Counted from the first letter of the stretch, positions 1 to 6,663 are shown. The stretch: DNA of 8,335 bases from an uncultured Clostridia bacterium (GCA_937884385.1 CALGCW010000267.1:1-8335); one strand, 5' to 3'. Numbers and translations are program-made. The notes: generated from the sequence alone by a model not told the origin.

Positions 1-2
1 AG

Positions 3-1172
3 GCAAGTGCCGTATCAACGATAGGCGATCTGATGTACAGCGTTGCCATCGGTTATTGGGTATATGAGCAAACGGGATCGAACGCTCTTATGGGAATAAT
101 GTCATCGATTTCAATGTTTGTCACTATGTTCCTGTCCCCCTTCAGCGGAAGCATCGTTGATAAGTGCGATCGCAAATGGGTGATCGTCATAGGCGACCTT
201 TTTCAAGGCGTGCTTATGCTTACCGTAGGTGCGCTTGCGTTCACGGGCAAATTAAGCGTTCCCATCGTGCTTGTCGCCGCGTTTCTCGCTTCGGTCGGCG
301 GTGTATTTTACTCTCCCGCGGCAAACACCTCCCTTATAGATATCATTCCTCATGATGAGATCGTTCGCGGGCAGTCGATGTTTTCGGGTGTAAGCTCCAC
401 GATCAATATGGTAGGCACGGCTTTCAGCGGTGTTATGGTCGCATTTTTCGGCGTACCCCTTATTGTTATACTTAACGGTCTGAGCAATATATACTCTGCC
501 GTCTCGGAGTTATTTATATCCATTCCCAAAACTGTTCAGCAAGGTGAGGCGATCAGCGTCCGCGGGATACTGCGCGACTCCAAAACTGCTGTAAAGGATA
601 TTTTTTCCGATAAGCATCTGCAGCTTTTTGTTCCGTCTCTCTTGATAATCAATATGCTCGGCGCAGGTCCGTTTACCTTGCTGTTGCCATTCACTATGGA
701 AAAAGGATTTTCCGTTGAGCAGTACGGATATATTATGTCCGTTTGGACCGCTTCATCCCTTATTTCAGTTATTTGCTTGGGAATTTTCAAGCTTAGTCCC
801 AAGCTGCGCTTTTGGACTATGGCAATAAGCTTTTCTTCATCCTGCATTTTTATGATATTGGCATTTTTGTCAGATCAATTTATACCAATGTGCATTATGG
901 CTTTCTTCAGCGGCTTTTTAAATGCCGCAGGCAATGCCATATTCAACGCTTCGCTTATGCTTGCCCTGCCCGAAAAGAACAGAGGAGCTATTATGGGCTT
1001 TATTTCGTCTGCTTCCGTGGGCGGCTCAGCATTATCAGCCGTAATATACGGTGTTCTCGGAGATATCTTCCCTCTTTATATCGTATTTGCCGTTGGAAGT
1101 GCAATATGTCTTATCCCAATGCTCGTCCTGTTCTTCAGTAAAAGAACAAAGGAATTCATCCTCACACATTGA
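3..1172 (+). CDS. MFS transporter, efflux type (5' end outside window)
   Basis: Major facilitator superfamily membrane transporter, probably a drug or small-molecule exporter of the MefA-like (MFS_3) type. The frame is open from the first bases of the window and reads ASAVSTIGDLMYSVAIGYWV, which is the usual first membrane segment of this family, so the ATG at 33 is internal and the true start lies upstream. About 389 residues are present, missing perhaps 10-20. The loop 2-3 signature appears as GSIVDKCDRKWV at residues 49-60 of the visible part, a form of the family GxxxDRxxRK motif. The rest alternates hydrophobic segments and short loops, consistent with 12 membrane passes, and ends in a short charged tail (SKRTKEFILTH). 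It converges on the acyltransferase operon and ends just before a shared terminator. The substrate cannot be told; the family is sure, efflux direction is inferred. Confidence 0.9.
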   Translation, partial: ASAVSTIGDLMYSVAIGYWVYEQTGSNALMGIMSSISMFVTMFLSPFSGSIVDKCDRKWVIVIGDLFQGVLMLTVGALAFTGKLSVPIVLVAAFLASVGGVFYSPAANTSLIDIIPHDEIVRGQSMFSGVSSTINMVGTAFSGVMVAFFGVPLIVILNGLSNIYSAVSELFISIPKTVQQGEAISVRGILRDSKTAVKDIFSDKHLQLFVPSLLIINMLGAGPFTLLLPFTMEKGFSVEQYGYIMSVWTASSLISVICLGIFKLSPKLRFWTMAISFSSSCIFMILAFLSDQFIPMCIMAFFSGFLNAAGNAIFNASLMLALPEKNRGAIMGFISSASVGGSALSAVIYGVLGDIFPLYIVFAVGSAICLIPMLVLFFSKRTKEFILTH

Positions 1173-1184
1173 CATTGTAAATAC

Positions 1185-1224
1185 AAAAAAAGCACTGCTT
1201 TTACCGCAGTGCTTTTGTTGTTTT
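1185..1224. terminator. Bidirectional rho-independent terminator between convergent genes
   Basis: A perfect 8-bp stem AGCACTGC (1191-1198) / GCAGTGCT (1206-1213) encloses a 7-base loop. It is flanked by an A-run on the left (1185-1190) and a T-rich stretch on the right (TTTGTTGTTTT), so it gives a U-tract on either strand. It lies 12 bases after the transporter stop and directly after the stop of the minus-strand acyltransferase, so it probably ends both transcripts. Confidence 0.88.
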
Positions 1225-1978
1225 ATCTTTTGACATACTCAACGTACTCATAATCACTCATTTTTACGCGCTCGTTCATTTTATCAAAGACCGCATCCCG
1301 AAGCTCCCTTGCCCTCTGTTGCCTTTTATCGGCATCCGAGAAGAACGGACCGTCCACAAATACGGTGATACGCGGCTTTTTGCCCATTTTTCTTTTTTGA
1401 TAGGTGGTGGTGAAGCAATATACTGGCACACCCTCTCGCGCGGGATAAGTAAACGACGCCTCATCAAACGGACGTATTCCGGTATAATACTCCCACAAAT
1501 GTGCCTCGGGGTAAATAATGACGGGGTGTCCCCCTCTTATTCTCTCGCTAATTGCGGAGTTAAACTCCTTCATCTGCGAAAAGCTGCTCGGAAGAGGCAA
1601 CGCACCAAGAGGACGCAATAGCTTTCCTATTACGGGCAGATGCAGATTTGCAACGCTCACCACCGTGTAGATCCTCTTCGGGAAGCAAGCAAGTGCAGGG
1701 TTGAACACATCCCCCACGGGTTGCGTGTGATTGCCGTACATAAAAAATCCGCCCTTTTCTCTTTTGAGCTTTTCCTCGCCCACAAATCTCACGTGCAGAA
1801 ACAGCCTGCAGTATATGCTCGAAAACACAAAAGCCAAGCCGTAGGCGAATGCAGAAACGAACCTTTCAAACGGCTTCTTTTGAATATATACGTAATCCTC
1901 ATCCAAAACATATTTTTCTCCCACTTGAAAAAAATCGTCCTCAAAGCTGTCAAAATATATAATTTTCTTATTCTTCAT
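1223..1978 (-). CDS. PlsC-like lysophospholipid acyltransferase (last gene of operon)
   Basis: Glycerolipid-type acyltransferase (LPLAT/PlsC superfamily), expected to move an acyl chain to a lipid or sugar hydroxyl at the inner membrane face. Of 251 residues, about 40-62 form a hydrophobic segment. The catalytic block is YGNHTQPVGD, with His84 and Asp90 separated by five residues rather than the usual four. A motif-II-like stretch is GALPLPSS (about 125-132), and motif III is IYPEAHLWEYYTGIRPF with Glu158. The start is the ATG at 1978. A TTG in frame six bases earlier is possible but has no better Shine-Dalgarno sequence. GGAG abuts the ATG, so translation is probably coupled to the upstream gene, whose stop lies inside this gene (11-base overlap). 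The protein is divergent from the upstream acyltransferase, so this is not a recent duplication. The family is confident; the acceptor substrate is unknown. Confidence 0.87.
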   Translation of the reverse strand: MKNKKIIYFDSFEDDFFQVGEKYVLDEDYVYIQKKPFERFVSAFAYGLAFVFSSIYCRLFLHVRFVGEEKLKREKGGFFMYGNHTQPVGDVFNPALACFPKRIYTVVSVANLHLPVIGKLLRPLGALPLPSSFSQMKEFNSAISERIRGGHPVIIYPEAHLWEYYTGIRPFDEASFTYPAREGVPVYCFTTTYQKRKMGKKPRITVFVDGPFFSDADKRQQRARELRDAVFDKMNERVKMSDYEYVEYVKR

Positions 1979-2849
1979 CTCCAAGCACCCACGAATAATC
2001 TATCCAACCGGCAATATCACTCGACTCAAATCTGTACGAAAGCGGCTTGCCGTATATGCGCTCATATGCGCGTACCTTAAGCTCATAATCTGCCTGACAC
2101 ATCCGCCTTGAATTCTCCTTGACACTCAGAGCTTCGTCGGGATAAATGACCCCAAGCACGTGCAAACGGTACTTCACCTTGTAAAAATCTATCGTATCAA
2201 GCTCATCCTTGTCCACCATCTCAACAAAGCACGATATTACGGGGCGATTCAGCTTTGATGCAAAATAATATGCCCCCTCCTTATGCGGCCTCGGCTTGCG
2301 GTAATTGAACCACATCTCCTGCTCGGGATATATCAGCACCGCATCACCCTTTTGCATCCTTTCCTCAAGTATGCCCAAAAGGTCGCGAGTCAGATATCTT
2401 GCGCTCGTTCCAAGGGGAACGGTCGACGCATAATTCATCAAAAAGCCAACAAGGCCGCCCATCGCAAAATTTGTTACTTGGCTGACAACACTAAGCTTTT
2501 TCACACCGTTTTTGCGCACAAAGCTGCGAATAACCGTGTTTTCAAGCGGAGAGAAATGATTGCTCGTGATGATAGCTCCGCCTCGCAGAGCGTCCTTGTC
2601 TACCTCTCCTACGTATTCGGTATCCCTGTTGAGAAAATATCCCGCAGCATTGGCGATCGCAACGGCAATAAAGCTCTTGAATCTAAAGCCAAAGCTTTTT
2701 CTCTTTTCCAAGTACCCATCCGTTATCTGCTTTGCCTCGGTCGGAGTCAGGGTAGGGTCCCCTATCTCGACCTTAGCATTAAGATCAAGCGCCCTCGTGC
2801 ATTTTTTTATATTTTCAATAACAGGCAACCTGTCTCCCCCTATGATCAT
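1968..2849 (-). CDS. PlsC-like acyltransferase with N-terminal extension and HX4E active site
   Basis: Second acyltransferase of the operon, 293 residues, LPLAT/PlsC superfamily. Residues 1-55 form a charged N-terminal extension (VEIGDPTLTPTEAK around 27-40). A hydrophobic stretch follows at 58-73. Catalytic motif I is SNHFSPLEN: His98 is followed four residues later by Glu103, where the family normally has Asp (HX4D). TVPLGTSARYL (143-153) stands at the motif-II region. Motif III is IYPEQEMWFNYRKPRPHKEGA (Glu176). The start ATG overlaps the upstream glycosyltransferase stop as ATGA, so translation is coupled; GGGAG lies about 14 bases upstream. The 3' end overlaps the next acyltransferase. 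The Asp-to-Glu change is conservative and everything else looks intact, so I expect an active enzyme, but that is inference. It probably acylates a lipid or glycolipid acceptor; phosphatidic acid synthesis is a less specific alternative. Confidence 0.87.
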   Translation of the reverse strand: MIIGGDRLPVIENIKKCTRALDLNAKVEIGDPTLTPTEAKQITDGYLEKRKSFGFRFKSFIAVAIANAAGYFLNRDTEYVGEVDKDALRGGAIITSNHFSPLENTVIRSFVRKNGVKKLSVVSQVTNFAMGGLVGFLMNYASTVPLGTSARYLTRDLLGILEERMQKGDAVLIYPEQEMWFNYRKPRPHKEGAYYFASKLNRPVISCFVEMVDKDELDTIDFYKVKYRLHVLGVIYPDEALSVKENSRRMCQADYELKVRAYERIYGKPLSYRFESSDIAGWIDYSWVLGDEE

Positions 2850-3805
2850 AACCTGATCTTAACTCCCTTCTCGTGCATTCTCTTGAAAGTGACCTCGTTC
2901 TCACAAAAGCTCTCGCCGTTTTTAATAAGCAGGGCAAGGCAATCCGCATCACTATGCTTTTGTGCTTCTCCGTAATTTCTTTTGCCCTCAAGGATCTCTT
3001 CGTAGTATCCGCTATCCTTCGCATAGTGCCAGAAGTGTTCTGCATACTGTATTCCGTCATAGCACCAGGGCTTTGAAAAAAGATTGTAGTGAACGAGCTT
3101 CGCAGCCTTGTTCTCGGGTGCGTTATCATTAGGCATCGTGTCCCAAGCCTCGTCAAGATATAAGATCCTGCCGTTGCAGATGGCGTTTATATAGTCCTGG
3201 TCGGGAGCAATGCTGTCAAAATGATAGGTGTTCAGCAATTCAAGAAAATGACCGTCAAAGTTTTTCTCTCGCAAGACAGCAAGGTTCATAAGAAGCACAC
3301 CCGAATTTATGTATTCATCCTTGCTGACACCTATGCAATTCTCCATATAGCACACGAGGGGCGGGACGTCAGCGACGCTTTTATCTCGGCAAGCGCCGAT
3401 GTAATTGTCCGCAAGGGGCGTATCGTACAGCTCCGCTATGTCTCCGAGAAGCACCACGTCGCTGTCCACGTATATAGCCTTGTCATATTCGGGAAACATC
3501 CTTGCGATAAAGAGCCTAAAATAGATCGTGAGCGTAAAATAGTCACAGCGAAGATAATTTGACCTTCTGTCGGTAATGCTTTCAAGTCCCCTCTCCATTG
3601 CATAGAACTCAATGCTCACGTTGGGCGCTTCAAGCGCGGATAATCTCGTCTGATTTTCTGCGCTCAGCTCCTGATGTAAAACGATCACATTGTATTCTCT
3701 GTCCTGTGACGCGTTTTTTATAAGCGAATTGAGTGCCACCGCAAGATAGGGCGCGTAATTGTCGTCTATTGAAAAGAAAATCGGAATACTCTCATACTTT
3801 TTCAT
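2846..3805 (-). CDS. Glycosyltransferase family 8 protein
   Basis: Retaining glycosyltransferase of family GT8 (LgtC/glycogenin-like fold), which transfers a hexose from a nucleotide sugar to a cytoplasm-facing acceptor. The 319 residues open with IPIFFSIDDNYAPYLAVALNSL, the nucleotide-binding start typical of GT8. The metal-binding DXD is DSD at 114-116 in IYVDSDVVLLGDI. YINSGVLLMNL (165-175) and PDQDYIN (201-207) are the conserved acceptor/donor loops. His239 with KPW (245-247) is the usual C-terminal HxxxxxKPW metal site. A tail of about 70 residues with many charges follows. There is no signal peptide or membrane segment. AAGGAG lies 8 bases before the ATG. Its start overlaps the stop of the upstream GT8 gene (ATGA), and its stop overlaps the acyltransferase start the same way, so it is the second gene of a tightly coupled operon. 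All catalytic residues are present. Sugar and acceptor are unknown. Confidence 0.93.
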   Translation of the reverse strand: MKKYESIPIFFSIDDNYAPYLAVALNSLIKNASQDREYNVIVLHQELSAENQTRLSALEAPNVSIEFYAMERGLESITDRRSNYLRCDYFTLTIYFRLFIARMFPEYDKAIYVDSDVVLLGDIAELYDTPLADNYIGACRDKSVADVPPLVCYMENCIGVSKDEYINSGVLLMNLAVLREKNFDGHFLELLNTYHFDSIAPDQDYINAICNGRILYLDEAWDTMPNDNAPENKAAKLVHYNLFSKPWCYDGIQYAEHFWHYAKDSGYYEEILEGKRNYGEAQKHSDADCLALLIKNGESFCENEVTFKRMHEKGVKIRL

Positions 3806-4641
3806 TTGTTTTTCTCCTTTAGGTATAAATTTTTAACTTGCTGATACTCTTCTATCAAGCCGTCGTATTCGTGAAGCTTCAGTATCTCGTGCATCCCCTC
3901 AACGTTCCATGGCTTTACACTAACGGAATGAAAATACGGAAAAAATCTGAAGCTCGTGGTAAAATGCTGAAGCACAGTGTCACTTTTGAGCTTTCTTTGC
4001 TCGTTATATCTTCTCTCACATATGATCTTGTCCTTGCAAAGCTTGTTAAGCGCGGACTGATCGGGCATAAACATCTTTTTTGTCGCACACATCTCTCTTG
4101 CCCGAGCAAAAAGACCGTTTTTGCGTATCTGTGCAAGATTTAGCAGCAGTACGCCCGAGTTAAGATAATCTCGTTTGTAGAACTTTTGCCTGAAAAACCA
4201 TTCGCCGTAATAGTCAAGCACCCCCGCAAGAGAACACTTTCCCATCTGCAAATTGTAGAACTGCCCGATATCCCCTCTGCAAATAACGTCATTGTCAAGA
4301 TAGAGTATCTTCGGCGGAAGCGCATCCACCTCATCCGCAAATAAGCGGAGCATACAACCGGGGGTAAAGCGCGTTTCCATATTCGAGCTTGGTATCTGGC
4401 GCGCAAAGGCTTCACTTATGTCGATATGTGTAAGTGTCACGTCACTCTTGATGGTGCGAAGCTGATTTTGCAAAAACGCCGAGAAATCACTCTCAAGTGC
4501 CACCATTCTCTTCTCCCCATAATCAAGACTTGCAGTCAGCACGTAAATATTTAGCGGCTCTTTCACATGATGGGCAAGTGAGAGCGAGGAAAGTATCACG
4601 CCGTCCGCAATATTCGCATCACCGCTGTAAAGAATGTTCAT
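3802..4641 (-). CDS. Glycosyltransferase family 8 protein (first gene of operon)
   Basis: A second GT8 enzyme of 279 residues. It opens with MNILYSGDANIADGVILSSLSLA, the GT8 nucleotide-binding start. The DXD is DND at 116-118 in ILYLDNDVICRGDI. YLNSGVLLLNL (159-169), MPDQSALN (192-199) and His226 with KPW at 243-245 follow, so the metal and sugar-nucleotide residues are complete. The frame is open for 15 further codons upstream (from 4686), but I chose the ATG at 4641. AAGGAG sits 7 bases before it, the family's N-terminus begins exactly there, and the longer start would fall upstream of the predicted transcription start. It is soluble, with no membrane segment. It differs clearly from the neighbouring GT8, so the two probably add different sugars or make different linkages in sequence. 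It is the promoter-proximal gene of the four-gene operon. Sugar specificity cannot be inferred. Confidence 0.93.
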   Translation of the reverse strand: MNILYSGDANIADGVILSSLSLAHHVKEPLNIYVLTASLDYGEKRMVALESDFSAFLQNQLRTIKSDVTLTHIDISEAFARQIPSSNMETRFTPGCMLRLFADEVDALPPKILYLDNDVICRGDIGQFYNLQMGKCSLAGVLDYYGEWFFRQKFYKRDYLNSGVLLLNLAQIRKNGLFARAREMCATKKMFMPDQSALNKLCKDKIICERRYNEQRKLKSDTVLQHFTTSFRFFPYFHSVSVKPWNVEGMHEILKLHEYDGLIEEYQQVKNLYLKEKNK

Positions 4642-4672
4642 CACGTTTCTCCTTTTTTCGAACTTTGATTCC

Positions 4673-4701
4673 ATTCTATACCCCAAGCGTCAAATATTCA
4701 A
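4673..4701 (-). promoter_or_regulatory. Sigma-A promoter of the GT8-acyltransferase operon
   Basis: On the minus strand a -35 box TTGAAT (4701-4696) is followed after exactly 17 bases by a -10 box TAGAAT (4678-4673). Transcription would start near 4666, giving a leader of about 25 bases that ends in the strong AAGGAG of the first GT8 gene. These are predicted boxes. Confidence 0.65.
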
Positions 4702-4738
4702 CCTACACCTATGTCGGTTTACTCTAAATCAAAAATCT

Positions 4739-4780
4739 CTACCGTAGAATATGCCCGGTAGAATTCTACTGACGGTAGAA
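4739..4780. promoter_or_regulatory. Iterated TTCTACCG / CGGTAGAA array with 12-bp palindrome (operator candidate)
   Basis: On the plus strand CCGTAGAA (4742-4749), CGGTAGAA (4757-4764) and CGGTAGAA (4773-4780) recur every 15-16 bases. The central copy is part of the perfect palindrome GTAGAATTCTAC (4758-4769), and CTACCG at 4739-4744 adds an opposite-facing half site. The array lies 40-80 bases upstream of the operon -35 box and just after the XRE terminator. It is not needed as a terminator, so a binding site for a multimeric regulator is the simplest reading. It could also fold as alternative RNA hairpins if read-through occurs. The protein that binds is unknown. Confidence 0.5.
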
Positions 4781-4784
4781 AAAA

Positions 4785-4814
4785 GAAAAAAGCCTTGAAA
4801 ATTCAAGGCTTTTT
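4785..4814 (-). terminator. Rho-independent terminator of the XRE regulator gene
   Basis: A perfect stem AGCCTTGAA (4791-4799) / TTCAAGGCT (4802-4810) with a tiny AA loop (realistically a 4-base loop) lies six bases after the regulator stop. On the minus strand the hairpin is followed by a long T-rich tract. It also has four T's on the plus side. It separates the regulator from the glycosyltransferase operon transcriptionally. Confidence 0.88.
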
Positions 4815-4819
4815 AAGCA

Positions 4820-5452
4820 CTATTTAGTTTTTTGCGGCTTTTTTCCGATCACGGACCAAAGCACAATGATCGCCTGCCCGGGAAGTCCGAGAAGGTTGAC
4901 GTAAAAAATATTTTCTCCAAGCACAAGCCCCGTAAAATATACGGCGGCAAGCAAGGACCACATAAGTATGGAAATAATAAGATAATTTCTTCTTCTGTTG
5001 AACCAAAGTGAGTTAAAAACGAGCCAGACTATCGTCGTTGCCGGCACGGCATAGGCAAACACAAGCCACTTTCCGCTGCCTTCTACACCAAATAATGAAA
5101 GAGAAATAAAAACTATCGTAGCTACAAGCCATACCGCTTGCATACTTATTCCCGTGACGGCAGTTCTGTTTTTATTAACTATCTTACGGGTCGCTTCCTT
5201 CAGCTTTGCTTCTTCCTCTGTCATAACGGGCTTGATCTCGTGATCCTCGCTGACGAGATAATCCAGTGTGACGTCAAAAAGCCTTGATATTTCAAGAAGC
5301 ACCGCAACGTCGGGAATAGACTCACCGCGTTCCCATTTCGACACCGCCTTGTCCGAATAGTTTAGCTTTTCCGCAAGATCAAGCTGTGTCATTCTATTTT
5401 CTTTTCTCAGGTCCGATATGTTCTTTGCAATTATGTGCTTTAAATCCTGCAT
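4820..5452 (-). CDS. XRE-family regulator with four C-terminal membrane segments
   Basis: Membrane-tethered DNA-binding protein of 210 residues. Residues about 5-66 are a classic Cro/C1-type helix-turn-helix: IAKNISDLRKENRMTQLDLAEKLNYSDKAVSKWERGESIPDVAVLLEISRLF, followed by VTLDYLV, the usual end of this domain in Firmicutes. A charged linker (about 70-97) leads to four hydrophobic segments at about 101-123, 128-150, 157-178 and 181-203, with RRR at 153-155 in a cytoplasmic-side loop. The start is the ATG at 5452, because GAGGTG lies 8-9 bases upstream and the HTH family begins there; the frame extends eight codons further without a ribosome site. It is transcribed alone, from an extended -10 promoter to its own terminator. 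It probably represses its own promoter and perhaps the divergent gene pair. What the membrane part senses is unknown. Confidence 0.92.
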   Translation of the reverse strand: MQDLKHIIAKNISDLRKENRMTQLDLAEKLNYSDKAVSKWERGESIPDVAVLLEISRLFDVTLDYLVSEDHEIKPVMTEEEAKLKEATRKIVNKNRTAVTGISMQAVWLVATIVFISLSLFGVEGSGKWLVFAYAVPATTIVWLVFNSLWFNRRRNYLIISILMWSLLAAVYFTGLVLGENIFYVNLLGLPGQAIIVLWSVIGKKPQKTK

Positions 5453-5481
5453 TTTTCTTTCACCTCTTTTGCGCAAGGGGG

Positions 5482-5490
5482 ATTATACCA
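5482..5490 (-). promoter_or_regulatory. Extended -10 promoter of the XRE regulator gene
   Basis: The minus strand reads TGGTATAAT, a perfect -10 hexamer (5487-5482) with the TGn extension. No good -35 box is found 16-18 bases upstream, which is usual for extended -10 promoters. The missing -35 region is occupied by the TTCACAAA repeats, so a regulator bound there would sit directly on polymerase. Confidence 0.65.
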
Positions 5491-5492
5491 CC

Positions 5493-5519
5493 AATTTGTG
5501 AATTGTTTGTGAACAAATT
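5493..5519. promoter_or_regulatory. TTTGTGAA tandem plus inverted repeat, operator candidate
   Basis: On the plus strand TTTGTGAA occurs at 5495-5502 and again at 5506-5513, one helical turn (11 bases) apart. The second copy is half of the dyad TTTGT-GA-ACAAA (5506-5517), and AATTTGT (5493-5499) pairs with ACAAATT (5513-5519). The block covers the region where a -35 box for the XRE gene would be, suiting autoregulation. A third TTTGTGA lies at 5602-5608 by the divergent promoter. The binding protein is unproven. Confidence 0.5.
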
Positions 5520-5585
5520 AACAAAATCAAGTATTCTTGAAAAAGCTCCCTACCACTCAGAACCAATTAAAATTTGAATGAACAC

Positions 5586-5614
5586 TTGCTATTTCTGACT
5601 TTTTGTGATAAAAT
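5586..5614 (+). promoter_or_regulatory. Promoter of the propeller-PHP gene pair
   Basis: TTGCTA (5586-5591), a 17-base spacer and TAAAAT (5609-5614) form a sigma-A-type promoter, with TG at 5606-5607 giving an extended -10. Transcription would start near 5621, leaving a leader of about 60 bases. A dyad TGTGA-N8-TCACA (5604-5608 and 5617-5621) straddles the -10 box and could be a repressor site. Confidence 0.6.
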
Positions 5615-5679
5615 GGTCACATCAGAACTTCAATGTTTATTCTTTTTGATACTATTTACAAAAAAGAAAGGAACACACT

Positions 5680-6624
5680 ATGGCATACGTAGTAAAAGCA
5701 CTTGGAATCGTAATTTTGATCGTCCTCTGCCTTGCACTTATTTTAGTAGGCGGACTCAATATTGCAAAATTCCCCATTTATTCCGAATATTATTCTATCG
5801 AAGAAACTATCTGCACAAATCCGGGACTTAACGACGGCTTTGTTTGTCAGGGCATCTGCATATCTGAGGAGAATGAGGTTATCCTCGTTTCCGGCTATAT
5901 GATGGACGGCGAGTCAAGAAGCCGTATTTACGTAACGGATTTTGACAGCAATTCTTATTACGTTGAGCTCACTCGAAACGGTGGTGAAACGTATACGGGC
6001 CACGCGGGCGGCATCGCTCTCACAGGCAATACGGTATATATTTCAAACGGAAGTAAGCTCTACGTTTTCTCTCTTTCCGATGTACTGAACGCAAAGAACG
6101 GTGAAAGCATCGACATCGGCGAGGGAGTTAAGGTAAACAGTGCCGCGTCATTCGTATACGCGGACGAGGAATACGTTTACGTGGGCGAATTCAATAATCC
6201 CGCAGAAAAGCAAAAGGAGCATATTTACGAGACTCCGAATGGCACAAATCATTCAATAATCGAAAGATATTCTCACGATGATCTTGAAAATCCCGATAAG
6301 ATATACTCCATTGGTGACTACGCGCAGGGCGTCTGCTTCACTCCCGACGGCAAGATAGTTATCTCCACGTCTTACGGCCTTACAAGCTCCGTTTACTACG
6401 TATATAACGAGAGCGAAGCAACGGATTCGGGCGAGACCCTCGACGGCGCTCCCGTGTACTTCCTTGGAAGCTGTGAAAGACAGCTCAACGGACCCGCTAT
6501 GGGAGAGGACCTCGATTGGTACGACGGACGCGTGATCACACTCACCGAAAGTGCATCGGATAAATATATCTTCGGTAAATTCTTCTTTGCAGACGATATC
6601 GTCGCACTTGATTTCAACAAATAA
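5680..6624 (+). CDS. Membrane-anchored, probably beta-propeller protein of unknown function
   Basis: I do not recognise the exact family. The 314 residues start with an uncleaved-looking membrane anchor (about 7-28, VVKALGIVILIVLCLALILVG) and have one basic residue before it, so the rest (about 30-314) should face outside. That part is rich in short beta strands with blade-like repeats: GFVCQGICISEENEVILVSG (53-72), GHAGGIALTGNTVYISNGSKLYVF (107-130), AASFVYADEEYVYVGEF (155-171), YAQGVCFTPDGKIVISTSYG (214-233) and GPAMGEDLDWYDGRVITLTE (271-290). These resemble YncE/SMP-30-like propellers, each with a G-phi-x-phi then G-x-phi-phi-phi-S pattern. No catalytic motif or lipobox is evident. The ATG has AAAGGA 7 bases upstream. 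The stop is 39 bases before the PHP gene with no terminator between, so the two are likely co-transcribed. A sensor, adhesion or scaffold role is possible, but none can be supported. Confidence 0.8.
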   Translation: MAYVVKALGIVILIVLCLALILVGGLNIAKFPIYSEYYSIEETICTNPGLNDGFVCQGICISEENEVILVSGYMMDGESRSRIYVTDFDSNSYYVELTRNGGETYTGHAGGIALTGNTVYISNGSKLYVFSLSDVLNAKNGESIDIGEGVKVNSAASFVYADEEYVYVGEFNNPAEKQKEHIYETPNGTNHSIIERYSHDDLENPDKIYSIGDYAQGVCFTPDGKIVISTSYGLTSSVYYVYNESEATDSGETLDGAPVYFLGSCERQLNGPAMGEDLDWYDGRVITLTESASDKYIFGKFFFADDIVALDFNK

Positions 6625-6650
6625 TAAGCAATACAGACAACAAATGAATT

Positions 6651-6657
6651 GGAGGTG
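6651..6657 (+). promoter_or_regulatory. Ribosome binding site that fixes a TTG start
   Basis: GGAGGTG is a near-perfect Shine-Dalgarno sequence. It sits inside the longest open frame, whose first TTG (6649) overlaps it and so cannot be the start. The TTG at 6664 is in the same frame, eight bases after GGAGG, and is the likely start of the PHP gene. Confidence 0.8.
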
Positions 6658-6663
6658 ACTGTT

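Noticed and set aside
33..35. ATG at 33 as the start of the transporter
   Set aside because: The frame is open upstream to the window edge, and the residues before it complete the first membrane segment typical of the family.
2283..2975. A 230-residue open frame on the plus strand across the acyltransferase and GT8 genes
   Set aside because: It lies antisense to two strongly supported genes, crosses their junction, and its translation has no recognisable fold or ribosome site.
4642..4686. A 15-codon N-terminal extension of the first GT8 gene
   Set aside because: It would precede the strong AAGGAG, add charged residues before the conserved GT8 start, and begin upstream of the predicted transcription start.
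4739..4780. The TTCTACCG array as a small CRISPR
   Set aside because: The units are only about 8 bases with 7-8-base gaps, there are three copies, and no cas gene is present.
5621..5679. A riboswitch in the leader of the propeller gene
   Set aside because: The leader is only about 60 bases, AT-rich, and shows no conserved aptamer core or terminator.
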